A DNA stretch of 64,000 nucleotides from CAINVV01 sp964506325 (GTDB lineage: Bacteria; Bacteroidota; Bacteroidia; Bacteroidales; Prolixibacteraceae), in contig CAZDLO010000009.1 in the NCBI GenBank assembly GCA_964506325.1, forward strand, positions 1 to 64,000, given 5' to 3'. Positions 9,430 through 18,594 of the stretch are shown here, piece by piece. A program made the position numbers and the translations under genes. Numbering within the stretch: the stretch's first letter is position 1; each line of letters starts with the position of its first letter. The notes below the pieces were generated by a model. It was not told where the DNA came from. It saw only the letters and a program-made list of their open reading frames with translations, and did not search any database.

Positions 9430-9497
9430 CAATCGGGCTGAGGAAGAAATGACCTTTGATAATTTTAATACTGACAGTTAACAATTTTTTTATACCG

Positions 9498-11783
9498 ATG
9501 AGAAAAGATATTCTTACCTGTTTCATTTGCTGGATGGCTTTTTCCGTTTACGGACAATCCCCGGGCGGGCCTGCTGATTATGTCAACCCATTTATCGGCG
9601 CCAGTACCAGCTGCAAACCCCCTTTTGACTGGGGGAAAACATTTCCAGGTGCAGCCACCCCCTTCGGGATGGTTCAGGTAAGCCCGAACACAATCACCGG
9701 TGGTGACAACGGGTCAGGATACAGCAATGAACATACCAGCATCGAGGGTTTTGCCTTCACCCAGATGAGCGGAGTCGGCTGGTATGGTGACCTTGGTAAT
9801 TTTCTGGTGATGCCCACGGTGGGACCGCTTAAAACTTCCTCAGGAAAAGAAAATTCTCCCTTAAAAGGCTATCGTTCCCGTTTTGACAAGAGGAGTGAAA
9901 AGGCTTCAGCAGGATATTATGAGGTAACCCTCAGTGATTACAACATCAAAGCCCGGCTGACAGCCGCTCCTCACAGCGGCATCATGCAGTTCAGGTTTCC
10001 CGGTCACCGGCAATCGCGCATCCAGATAGACCTGGCCAGGAGAGTCGGAGGCACCTCAACGTTGCAGCACATCAAAGTTGTGAACGAAAACACCATTTCT
10101 GGCTGGATGCAATGTACTCCTGAAGGTGGTGGATGGGGAAATGGCGGCGGGCATCCCGATTATACGGTCTATTTTTATGCCGAATTCTCCAAACCACTGA
10201 GAAATTACGGCATCTGGTCTGCTGACATCCCTGACGGTATCGGCAGAAAGCGGGAAGATGTTGGGAGCGCCGCCTACCAGGAACGGATCTCTGCAGCCAA
10301 AATTACAAGGAATATCAAGGAATTTGAAGGTAAACACCTCGGTTTCTTTACCGAATTCTCTACCTCAGACCAGGAGGAGGTCACACTGAAAGCAGGTATT
10401 TCATTTGTCAGTGCTGAAGGAGCAGAAAAAAACCTAAAAGCCGAGATACCGGGTTGGAATTTCGATGAAACTGCCGGTAAAGCAAGAGAATCCTGGGACA
10501 AGGCACTGGGAAATATGACCATCCAGACCAGGAACGAAGACCTGAAAGTCATATTCTATACCGCCCTGTATCATACCATGATCGATCCAAGGGCCTACAC
10601 CGATGTGGATGGCAACTACACAGGCGGAGATAAAAAAACGCACCATACGGAGGCTTTTACCAAGCGCACGATTTTCAGCGGATGGGATGTCTTTCGCAGT
10701 CAGATGCCGCTGCAGACCATTATCAATCCGCTGATGGTCAGTGATATCATCAATTCTCTCGTTACCCTTGCCGACGAGAGCGGTAAAAACTACCTGGAGC
10801 GCTGGGAATTTCTGAATGCCTACAGCGGATGCATGGTAGGCAACCCTGCAGTTTCAGTCCTGGCAGATGCCTATGCCAAAGGAATCAGAAGCTATGATAT
10901 TGAGAAGGCTTACAACCTGGCAAAAAGTACCTGCGAAAAATTTGGCAATGGTAATTTGGGCTATACCCCAAAATCTGTCTCAGAAACTCTGGAACATGCC
11001 TACAGCGAGTGGTGCCTCTCGGAACTGGCACGGCAGCTTGGGAAAACAACGGATGCCGGGATTTACAGGAAAAGGTCGGAATCGTACAAAAACATTTTTG
11101 ACGCACAGTACAACTCCTTCAGGCCACGCCTGAAAGATGGGAGCTATGTTCCATGGCCTGACAAAGGCAGGCTGAAATTCGGGTATGGTACCGTCGAATC
11201 AAACCCATACCAGCAGGGATGGTTCGTACCGCATGATGTCCCGGGTATGGTCGCCCTCATGGGAGGGAGAGAAAAGGTAATCAATGATTTAAACAATTTC
11301 TTTGAGAAAACGCCGGCCGACTTTCAATGGAATGAATACTACAATCATTCGAACGAACCGGTTCAGCATGTCCCATTTCTTTACAACCGCCTTGGCGAAC
11401 CCTGGCAAACCCAAAAGTGGGTCCGGTTTATCTGCGAAAAGGCCTATTCAGCCAAAGGATTGATCGGAGACGAAGATGTTGGCCAGATGTCAGCCTGGTA
11501 CGTGCTTTCTGCCTGCGGGATACATCCGGTCTGCCCGGGGGAAACCCGTTTTGAAATTACAAGTCCCGTCTTCGACCGGGCAGACATTCTCACCGGCTCT
11601 GGTACGACATTTACTATCAAGGCATTGAATAACAGTCCGGAGAATGTATACATCCAATCAGCCCTACTGAATGGCAAACCATATCTTAAATGCTACATAG
11701 ATTACCGTGATATAATGAATGGCGGAGTTCTTGAACTTACCTTGGCAAATCAGCCGAATAAAAACTGGGGAATTGATGAATAA
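9498..11783 (+). CDS. GH92 alpha-mannosidase
   Basis: The protein has 761 residues. I chose the ATG at 9498, which gives a clean signal peptide (ending VYGQ), over the in-frame ATG at 9456. Family marks are VNPFIG near the start, PGAATPFGMVQ.SPN, the NEPVQHVPFLYN segment with the probable general acid Glu, and GDEDVGQMSAWY (Asp658-Glu659-Asp660) with the general-base carboxylate. GH92 enzymes are calcium-dependent exo-alpha-mannosidases, mostly 1,2-linked. Its stop overlaps the start of the first GH27 gene by 8 bases. Confidence 0.92.
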   Translation: MRKDILTCFICWMAFSVYGQSPGGPADYVNPFIGASTSCKPPFDWGKTFPGAATPFGMVQVSPNTITGGDNGSGYSNEHTSIEGFAFTQMSGVGWYGDLGNFLVMPTVGPLKTSSGKENSPLKGYRSRFDKRSEKASAGYYEVTLSDYNIKARLTAAPHSGIMQFRFPGHRQSRIQIDLARRVGGTSTLQHIKVVNENTISGWMQCTPEGGGWGNGGGHPDYTVYFYAEFSKPLRNYGIWSADIPDGIGRKREDVGSAAYQERISAAKITRNIKEFEGKHLGFFTEFSTSDQEEVTLKAGISFVSAEGAEKNLKAEIPGWNFDETAGKARESWDKALGNMTIQTRNEDLKVIFYTALYHTMIDPRAYTDVDGNYTGGDKKTHHTEAFTKRTIFSGWDVFRSQMPLQTIINPLMVSDIINSLVTLADESGKNYLERWEFLNAYSGCMVGNPAVSVLADAYAKGIRSYDIEKAYNLAKSTCEKFGNGNLGYTPKSVSETLEHAYSEWCLSELARQLGKTTDAGIYRKRSESYKNIFDAQYNSFRPRLKDGSYVPWPDKGRLKFGYGTVESNPYQQGWFVPHDVPGMVALMGGREKVINDLNNFFEKTPADFQWNEYYNHSNEPVQHVPFLYNRLGEPWQTQKWVRFICEKAYSAKGLIGDEDVGQMSAWYVLSACGIHPVCPGETRFEITSPVFDRADILTGSGTTFTIKALNNSPENVYIQSALLNGKPYLKCYIDYRDIMNGGVLELTLANQPNKNWGIDE

Positions 11784-13794
11784 ACTTATGAAAGTCCTGG
11801 CTGTCCTCCAGGTTCTTATTACCTGTGCGACTTCTGGCTTCAGCACTGAAAAAAGCAGCATCGTCTGGCTGGACGACCTTAAAATTCAGTCATTCTCAGA
11901 AGGAATCCCTTCCGTATCGGCAAAGAAGAGCGGAGGCGGAGATTCTATACTCCTGGCAGGAAGGTATTTTGAACGTGGGATCGGGGTTCATTCTGTCAGT
12001 GTATTATCGTTCCTGCTGAATGGAAAAGCGGAAAAATTTTCAGCCACTGTAGGTGCCGATGACAAAGGGAACAAAAATATGCAGGTAAAATTTTTCGTAC
12101 TCGGGGATCGTAAAATCCTTTTCGAAAGCGGTGCTATGAAGGTAGGTGATGTTCCCAAAAAGGTCAGTATTCCTCTTGGCGGAGTCAGTCGGCTGGGCCT
12201 CCTGGTGACAGTCAGTCAGGAGGATGAAGGATATGGCAAGACCTATTCCGACTGGGCAGACGCACGACTGGTCATGCAAGGCGAAAGCCTGCCTCAACCC
12301 ATTCCCAACGACGGAGAAAAATACATCTTAACTCCTGCCCCGGCAAATACTCCCAAGATTAATTCGGCCGGAATTTTTGGGGTGACACCCGGCAATCCAT
12401 TTCTATATACCATAGCCGCTACCGGGGAACGTCCGGTCATTTTTTCGGCAAGGAATCTGCCGGACGGACTTTCACTTGATTCCATAACCGGAATTATTAC
12501 AGGGAAAGTTCTCCAAAGAGGTACATCTCAGGCTTCCCTGCATGCGAAAAATGCATTTGGGGAAGATTCCAGGCAACTAAAAATTGTCGTGGGCGACACA
12601 ATTGGCCTCACCCCTCCCATCGGGTGGAACGGATGGAACTCCTGGGCCCGGAATATCGATGGGGAAAAGGTACTTGCCTCTGCCAATGCCATGGTAAAGA
12701 TGGGGCTGAGCAATCACGGCTGGACCTACATCAACATCGACGATACCTGGGAGGGACAGCGGGGAGGCAGGTTCAACGGCCTCCAGGCAAATGAAAAATT
12801 TCCGGAATTCAAAACGATGATTGACAAGATCCATGCCATGGGACTTAAGCTGGGCCTCTACTCTTCTCCCTGGATTTCCACCTACGCCGGTTACGCAGGG
12901 GCCTCCTCCGATTTTGAAAAAGGGGAATATCCCGATTCTATCAAAATCAACAAAAGAGCCTATCGTCATATTGGAAAATACAGGTTTGAAAAGGAGGATG
13001 CCCTGCAAATGGCTGAATGGGGAGTCGACTACCTGAAATATGACTGGCGCATTGAGCTGAATTCGGCTGAACGTATGTCGGCCGCCCTCAAAAATTCGGG
13101 AAGGGATATCATTTACAGCCTGTCGAATTCCGCTCCGTTTGCCAATGCCGGGGACTGGGCACGTATTGCCAACCTGTGGCGGACCGGTCCGGATATCCGC
13201 GACAGCTGGCTCAGCCTCTATACCTCGGCCTTTACCATCGACAAATGGGCTCCTTACGGTGGTCCGGGACATTGGAATGACCCTGATATGCTTATCCTCG
13301 GAAATGTGACTACGGGCACTGAACTGCACCCTACACGGCTTACCCCCGACGAACAATACAGCCATGTCAGCCTCTTCAGCCTGCTTGCAGCACCACTGCT
13401 TATCGGGTGTCCCATCGAACAACTCGATGAATTTACCCTCAACCTGCTTACCAACGATGAGGTGATTGCTATTAACCAGGATCCGCTGGGAAAACCAGGA
13501 AGGCTGGTCGAAGAAAAAGAGGGCATCCAAATATGGACCAAACTACTGGAAGACGGATCAATCGCTGCTGGTCTTTTCAATACGGATGACTATGGAAAAA
13601 CACCACAGTCCTTTTTTCGCTGGGGAGATGAAAGTCCGAAAACCATTTCCTTCGATTTTGCCAGGATAGGGCTGAAAGGAAAGTATAAGATCCGGGATGT
13701 ATGGAGGCAGAAAGTTCTTGGAGAGTTTCAAGATTCTTTTCAGACGGAAATCAGGCACCATGGTGTGGTCCTTTTAAAAATTGAAAAAATCTGA
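11776..13794 (+). CDS. NPCBM-Ig-GH27 alpha-galactosidase (copy 1)
   Basis: The protein has 672 residues. An NPCBM-type carbohydrate-binding domain (about 27-170) is followed by a putative Ig-like domain (about 178-272) and a GH27 barrel (about 275-600). The end is a beta-domain. Barrel marks are PPIGWNGWNSW, the nucleophile in YLKYDW (Asp423), and RTGPDIRDSW with the acid/base Asp473. GH27 members cleave alpha-galactose or beta-arabinopyranose. The ATG at 11776 overlaps the GH92 stop and gives a good signal peptide. It is paralogous along its whole length to the next gene. Confidence 0.92.
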   Translation: MNKLMKVLAVLQVLITCATSGFSTEKSSIVWLDDLKIQSFSEGIPSVSAKKSGGGDSILLAGRYFERGIGVHSVSVLSFLLNGKAEKFSATVGADDKGNKNMQVKFFVLGDRKILFESGAMKVGDVPKKVSIPLGGVSRLGLLVTVSQEDEGYGKTYSDWADARLVMQGESLPQPIPNDGEKYILTPAPANTPKINSAGIFGVTPGNPFLYTIAATGERPVIFSARNLPDGLSLDSITGIITGKVLQRGTSQASLHAKNAFGEDSRQLKIVVGDTIGLTPPIGWNGWNSWARNIDGEKVLASANAMVKMGLSNHGWTYINIDDTWEGQRGGRFNGLQANEKFPEFKTMIDKIHAMGLKLGLYSSPWISTYAGYAGASSDFEKGEYPDSIKINKRAYRHIGKYRFEKEDALQMAEWGVDYLKYDWRIELNSAERMSAALKNSGRDIIYSLSNSAPFANAGDWARIANLWRTGPDIRDSWLSLYTSAFTIDKWAPYGGPGHWNDPDMLILGNVTTGTELHPTRLTPDEQYSHVSLFSLLAAPLLIGCPIEQLDEFTLNLLTNDEVIAINQDPLGKPGRLVEEKEGIQIWTKLLEDGSIAAGLFNTDDYGKTPQSFFRWGDESPKTISFDFARIGLKGKYKIRDVWRQKVLGEFQDSFQTEIRHHGVVLLKIEKI

Positions 13795-13913
13795 TGTGTT
13801 GCCCGGACAGCCAGCTCTGCTCCCTTCCTATAAACGGGTCGGGGGAGGTCAATCTCAAGAAAGATTATTTATGTTGTTATAAAATAGTCACTTATTAAAA
13901 ATACTTTTAAATC

Positions 13914-15935
13914 ATGCCCCCATTTCCAAAACTCACCCTTCTTGCCCTCCTGGTAATTTTCGGATCCTGTTCAGAGAAAACATCAATTGTCTGGGTGGAT
14001 GATCTGAATTTGGTGGAATTTTCAGAAGGAGTTCGTCCGGTAAAGGCTAAATCAAACTACCTCACCGATACCATAAGCATCGGCGGAGTCACTTACGAGA
14101 GAGGGTTTGGTTCAATAACAACAGCAGTATTTCCTTTCTCTCTGAATGGAAATGCCCGGCGGTTTACGGCAGAAGTTGGTCCGGATGACCAGGGGAACAA
14201 AGATGCCCTGTTGAAATTTTTTGTCCTGGGAGACGGAAAGGTGTTGTTCGAAAGCGGTGAGATGAAGGCCGGAGACAAGGCCAGGGTGATCGATCTGGAC
14301 CTTTCAGGTGTCAGGAGGCTGGGGCTACTGGCAACAGACAATATCGGCGGACTGAAGAATAACAGGACCTACTGCGACTGGGCCGATGCAAAATTTGAAA
14401 TGATTGGGGACAGCCTGCCGAAACCAATACCAAACCTGGCAGAAAAGGTTATTCTGACGCCAGAGGCCCCCCAGACACCCCGGATCAATTCTCCAAAGGT
14501 TTTCGGGGCAACACCGGGAAATCCATTTTTGTTTGCAATAGCGGCCACCGGAAACCGCCCTGTACGTTTTGCCGCTGACAACCTGCCCGTCGGGCTGGTC
14601 CTGGACTCCCTTACAGGTATTATCACCGGGAAAGTAAGCAAACGAGGCCAATACTATACGACCATCCAGGCAAAAAATGACCTGGGAGCGGCTTCAGAAA
14701 TACTGAAGATATCCATTGGTGACACCATCTCCCTTACCCCTCCGATCGGATGGAACGGGTGGAATTCCTGGGCGGAAAAGCTGGACAGGGAAAAGGTGAT
14801 AGCCTGTGCCGAAGCCATGGTAAACAAAGGTTTGAGTAACCATGGCTGGAGTTACATCAACATCGATGATTCATGGCAGGGATTTAGGGGTGGGAAGCTG
14901 AATGCTCTTCAACCCAACGAAAAATTTCCGGAAATCCGGGAGATGGTATCCTTCATCCACTCCCTGGGTTTAAAGGCCGGGATATATACAACTCCCTATG
15001 TTTACAGTTATGCCGGCTATCCGGGCGCCTCATCTGATTTTGAAAAAGGCGGGGAGAAACATGAACCCATCAAGAAAAACAGGCGTTCCTCAGCACCCAT
15101 AGGAAAGTACCGCTTTGAAAAAAACGACGCCCTTCAGATGGCCGAATGGGGCTTCGATTACCTGAAATACGACTGGCGTATTGATGTTACCTCAACGGAA
15201 AGAATGTCGGAAGCCCTCAAAAAGTCTGGAAGGGATATCATTTTCAGCATTTCCAACAATGCACCGTTTGAGAAGGCAGCCGACTGGGCTAGGTTAACCC
15301 ATGCCTGGCGCACCGGACCAGATATCCGGGACAGCTGGCCAAGCCTTTTTTCACTGGCTTTTACCATCGACAAATGGGCAGAATTTGCCGGTCCGGGACA
15401 TTGGAACGACCCTGATATGATGATCCTTGGAAACGTGAGCATGGGTCCTTCGGCCTTGCATCCGACCCGGCTCACACCCAACGAGCAGTACAGCCATGTC
15501 AGCATCTTCAGCCTGCTGGCAGCACCACTGCTTATCGGCTGCCCCATCGAACAGCTGGATGAATTTACCCTCAGCCTCCTCACCAACGATGAGGTGATCG
15601 GAATAAACCAGGACCCATTGGGAAAACCAGCCCGGCTGGTACTGGATGAAAATGATTTCCAGGTCTGGCTGAAACCGCTGGAGGATGGGTCATGCGCCGC
15701 CGGAATATTCCATACAGGTGGTTACGGCAATACACCTCAGTCCTATTTCAGGTGGGGAAACGAATCCTCAAAAAAATTCACCTTCCGTTTCTCAAAATTC
15801 GGACTGACAGGACAATTCAACCTGCGGGACCTTTGGCGGCAAAAGGATCTGGGTGAATTCGACACGGAATTCAGCGCCGAAATACCCCATCACGGAGTAT
15901 TCCTGGTAAGGATCAAACCGGTTGCACAAAAATGA
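13914..15935 (+). CDS. NPCBM-Ig-GH27 alpha-galactosidase (copy 2), lipoprotein
   Basis: The protein has 673 residues and the same three-part layout as its upstream neighbour. The catalytic Asp420 (YLKYDW) and Asp470 (GPDIRDSW) are conserved. The signal differs: a lipobox (IFGSC) places Cys near residue 20, so this copy is probably anchored to a membrane, while copy 1 has an ordinary signal peptide. The 119-base gap before it has no clear terminator. The pair looks like a tandem duplication that has since diverged, perhaps in location or linkage preference. Confidence 0.92.
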   Translation: MPPFPKLTLLALLVIFGSCSEKTSIVWVDDLNLVEFSEGVRPVKAKSNYLTDTISIGGVTYERGFGSITTAVFPFSLNGNARRFTAEVGPDDQGNKDALLKFFVLGDGKVLFESGEMKAGDKARVIDLDLSGVRRLGLLATDNIGGLKNNRTYCDWADAKFEMIGDSLPKPIPNLAEKVILTPEAPQTPRINSPKVFGATPGNPFLFAIAATGNRPVRFAADNLPVGLVLDSLTGIITGKVSKRGQYYTTIQAKNDLGAASEILKISIGDTISLTPPIGWNGWNSWAEKLDREKVIACAEAMVNKGLSNHGWSYINIDDSWQGFRGGKLNALQPNEKFPEIREMVSFIHSLGLKAGIYTTPYVYSYAGYPGASSDFEKGGEKHEPIKKNRRSSAPIGKYRFEKNDALQMAEWGFDYLKYDWRIDVTSTERMSEALKKSGRDIIFSISNNAPFEKAADWARLTHAWRTGPDIRDSWPSLFSLAFTIDKWAEFAGPGHWNDPDMMILGNVSMGPSALHPTRLTPNEQYSHVSIFSLLAAPLLIGCPIEQLDEFTLSLLTNDEVIGINQDPLGKPARLVLDENDFQVWLKPLEDGSCAAGIFHTGGYGNTPQSYFRWGNESSKKFTFRFSKFGLTGQFNLRDLWRQKDLGEFDTEFSAEIPHHGVFLVRIKPVAQK

Positions 15936-16003
15936 AGTCAGCCGGAACCATTGCCCAATCCGGCAAGAGGTTTTCGATTGCAAAAATTAAATATTTGAAC
16001 CCC

Positions 16004-17377
16004 ATGAAACTGAACCGACGACACTTTATGAAACTTTCCGGCATTGCTGCAGCCTCAGCAATAGCTGTTCCAACCATAATTTCTGCATGTGCCAGGGGTA
16101 AAAATGGCCATGTAGCCCCTTCCGACAGGGTTAACCTGGCTTTTCTCGGGTCTGGCAACCAGGCCATGAATGATATCCGGGACTTTATCACTGACAAAAG
16201 GGTTCAGATAGTAGGGATCTGTGATGTCAATACCCAAAGTACAGGATATTGGGACGGCAAACCCGGAGGCAGGGAGGTTGGCGTAAACCTTGTCAATGAA
16301 ACCTATTCTCAGCTCTATGGAAAGAAATACAATTCCTGCACGGGATTTGAAGATTTCAGGGAGGTGATCGCCAGGAAGGATATTGATGCCGTGGAGGTGG
16401 TATTACCTGATCACTGGCATTCCATCCCTGTGCTGATGGCTGCCAAAGCCGGAAAAGATATCTACTGCCAGAAACCGCTGGCCCTGACAATACCCGAAGG
16501 AAGGGCAATGGCGGATGCTGTGAAAAAATATGGGGTGATATTTCAGACAGGAAGCCAGCAGCGTTCGGAAGATAATTTCAGGTGGATTTGTGAGCTGGTC
16601 AGAAATGGCAGGATCGGCAAGTTGCACACTGTGGAATGCGGTCTCCCCTCCGGTACCCCGGATTACGGGAAGACAGGCCAGCTGACTGAAACAATTCCTG
16701 TTCCGAAAGGATTTGATTACGAGACCTGGCTGGGTCCGGCACCCGATGCACCCTATTGCCCGGCACGTACCCATGTCAACTTCAGGTGGGTGCTCGATTA
16801 TTCCGGCGGACAGGTGACCGACTGGGGCGGACATCACCCGGATATTGCCCAGTGGGGAATGGGGACCGAACTTACAGGCCCGGTCAGGATTCAGAATGCC
16901 AGGGCTGAATGGGCAGTACACCCGGTATGGAATACTGCTACAGAGTACTATTTCGAATGTTTGTACGCCAACGGTGTAAAACTAATCATCTCCAACAAGT
17001 TACGCGGCGGTGTCACCTTCCGGGGAACGGATGGATGGGCCTGGGTAAGCCGTGGAAGAGACAGGTTCGAGCTGCTTCCTGAAAATCTGAAAGATACTGT
17101 CATAGGTGATAATGAAATCCACCTGTACAAAAGCGACAACCATTTCAGGAATTTCATTGACTGCGTATATTCACGGAAAGAGACCATCGCACCGGCAGAA
17201 ATTGGCCATCGCTCTATAACCATGTCGCACCTGGGAAATATCGCCATGAAACTGAAGCAGGATCTGGATTGGGATCCGGTTGCAGAAAAATTCAAAGACA
17301 ACGATCTGGCCAACAGTATGCTGTCGAGGAAAATGAGAGAGCCCTGGGCAACTGTCTATCAAGAATATTTAGTCTAA
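16004..17377 (+). CDS. Tat-exported Gfo/Idh/MocA oxidoreductase
   Basis: The protein has 457 residues. The ATG at 16004 starts a Tat signal (NRRHFMKLSG) ending in a lipobox-like IISAC, so export as a folded, cofactor-loaded lipoprotein is likely. An in-frame ATG at 15932 overlapping the previous stop would bury the twin-Arg motif. The Rossmann fold shows LGSGNQAM and the family's catalytic-Lys motif reads QKP instead of the common EKP. The C-terminal domain has DWGGHHPDIAQW. Relatives include GH109 and sugar dehydrogenases; exported members often keep bound NAD(P). It may oxidise or isomerise a released sugar or act as an NAD-dependent glycosidase. Confidence 0.85.
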   Translation: MKLNRRHFMKLSGIAAASAIAVPTIISACARGKNGHVAPSDRVNLAFLGSGNQAMNDIRDFITDKRVQIVGICDVNTQSTGYWDGKPGGREVGVNLVNETYSQLYGKKYNSCTGFEDFREVIARKDIDAVEVVLPDHWHSIPVLMAAKAGKDIYCQKPLALTIPEGRAMADAVKKYGVIFQTGSQQRSEDNFRWICELVRNGRIGKLHTVECGLPSGTPDYGKTGQLTETIPVPKGFDYETWLGPAPDAPYCPARTHVNFRWVLDYSGGQVTDWGGHHPDIAQWGMGTELTGPVRIQNARAEWAVHPVWNTATEYYFECLYANGVKLIISNKLRGGVTFRGTDGWAWVSRGRDRFELLPENLKDTVIGDNEIHLYKSDNHFRNFIDCVYSRKETIAPAEIGHRSITMSHLGNIAMKLKQDLDWDPVAEKFKDNDLANSMLSRKMREPWATVYQEYLV

Positions 17378-17393
17378 TTAAAAAATAAGAACA

Positions 17394-18527
17394 ATGAAAA
17401 AACTGGTTGTTGTCATTGGCCTGTTTCTGTTTACCTGGAATGCAGGCGCCCAAACACGTATAGATTCACTGGATGTTTATGGAAGAGAGGTTTTCATGCC
17501 GGCCACACAATACAAGTGGGACTGGGGACAGGCAACCATGCTGAATGCGATGGTGCACCTCTATTATGCCAGGCCGGATGCGGAAAAAAAGGTCTACCTG
17601 GACTACATCAAAACGGCGATGGATCTTACCTTCAACGATGCCAACGGAATGCATCCCAACGCAGTAGCTTCAGGCCATGGGATGGCCTTCCTGGCAAAAA
17701 TAACATCAGATCCGAGGTACCTCGAAAAAGCCAACAAGATATATGCAGATTACCTGGCTACTCCGCGGACAAAAAAGGGAGGGGTCTCCCACCGCAGCGA
17801 TACCATAGAGATGTGGGACGATACCATCTATATGATAAGCATGTTCCTGCTCGAAATGTACCGCTACACAGGTGATGAGAAATACATCAGGGACCTGATT
17901 GAACAGCTGAAGGTACACCGCGAAAAACTGTTGGATAAGAAATGGGGCCTCTGGGTCCATGGTTATGATGAAGACAATACCGACTACAACGACCTTTGCA
18001 GCCAGGTTGGCTGGGCAAAAATGACGCCTCAGCGCAAGAGCATCGAATTCTGGGGTCGTGGAAACGGATGGGTGGTTATGGCCACTGCCGATGCATTGAG
18101 AACAGTACCTCCAAAATCAGCCTATTTCAAGGTATTCGCCAAAGAACTGAGGGAGATCACCAGGAATCTCCCCGAACTTCAGGATAAAAATAGTGGACTC
18201 TGGTTCCAGTTGCCCATTTACCCGAACGATCCCGGCAATTTTATCGAAAGCTCATGTACCGCCATGTTTGCATACGGCATGGCCATCGGGGTCGATCTGA
18301 AGGTCCTTGATCAAAAGACTTTTCTGCCTGTCGTGGAAAAAGCCCATGCCGGACTGCAAAAATATGCCACCAGGCAGCAAGGGAAATACCTTATTCCTAC
18401 CAGGGTGTGCGAGGGAACCTGCATCGGTGAAAAACCCTATTATTACGGGCGAAAAACGAAAGAAGGAGTCAATTATGCCATAGGTGCCTATATCATGTTT
18501 GAACTGGAATATGCAAAACTGCAATAA
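17394..18527 (+). CDS. GH105 unsaturated glucuronyl/rhamnogalacturonyl hydrolase
   Basis: The protein has 377 residues with a signal peptide (ending AGAQ). It has the GH88/GH105 helical toroid. The EMWDDTIYM segment (Asp142/Asp143) holds the family's key Asp, followed by EFWGRGNGW and a late FIESSC segment. These enzymes hydrate the 4,5-unsaturated uronic acid left by a polysaccharide lyase. That implies a lyase acting on the same substrate, although no recognised lyase family is present in this run. It starts 16 bases after the oxidoreductase. Confidence 0.9.
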   Translation: MKKLVVVIGLFLFTWNAGAQTRIDSLDVYGREVFMPATQYKWDWGQATMLNAMVHLYYARPDAEKKVYLDYIKTAMDLTFNDANGMHPNAVASGHGMAFLAKITSDPRYLEKANKIYADYLATPRTKKGGVSHRSDTIEMWDDTIYMISMFLLEMYRYTGDEKYIRDLIEQLKVHREKLLDKKWGLWVHGYDEDNTDYNDLCSQVGWAKMTPQRKSIEFWGRGNGWVVMATADALRTVPPKSAYFKVFAKELREITRNLPELQDKNSGLWFQLPIYPNDPGNFIESSCTAMFAYGMAIGVDLKVLDQKTFLPVVEKAHAGLQKYATRQQGKYLIPTRVCEGTCIGEKPYYYGRKTKEGVNYAIGAYIMFELEYAKLQ

Positions 18528-18594
18528 CACTGAGATAACCGGCAAATCAATTATGAAAATTTCAAATATCCGAATCGAAGAGGAACAGAAAGTT

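Noticed and set aside
12577..13530. Long open frame on the minus strand inside the first GH27 gene.
   Set aside because: It lies fully antisense to a well-supported enzyme, has no family motifs and mirrors the codon pattern of the plus-strand gene.
15932..16003. Upstream ATG overlapping the GH27 stop as the start of the Gfo/Idh/MocA gene.
   Set aside because: It would add 24 residues ahead of a clear Tat signal; the ATG at 16004 puts the twin-Arg motif at residues 5-6.
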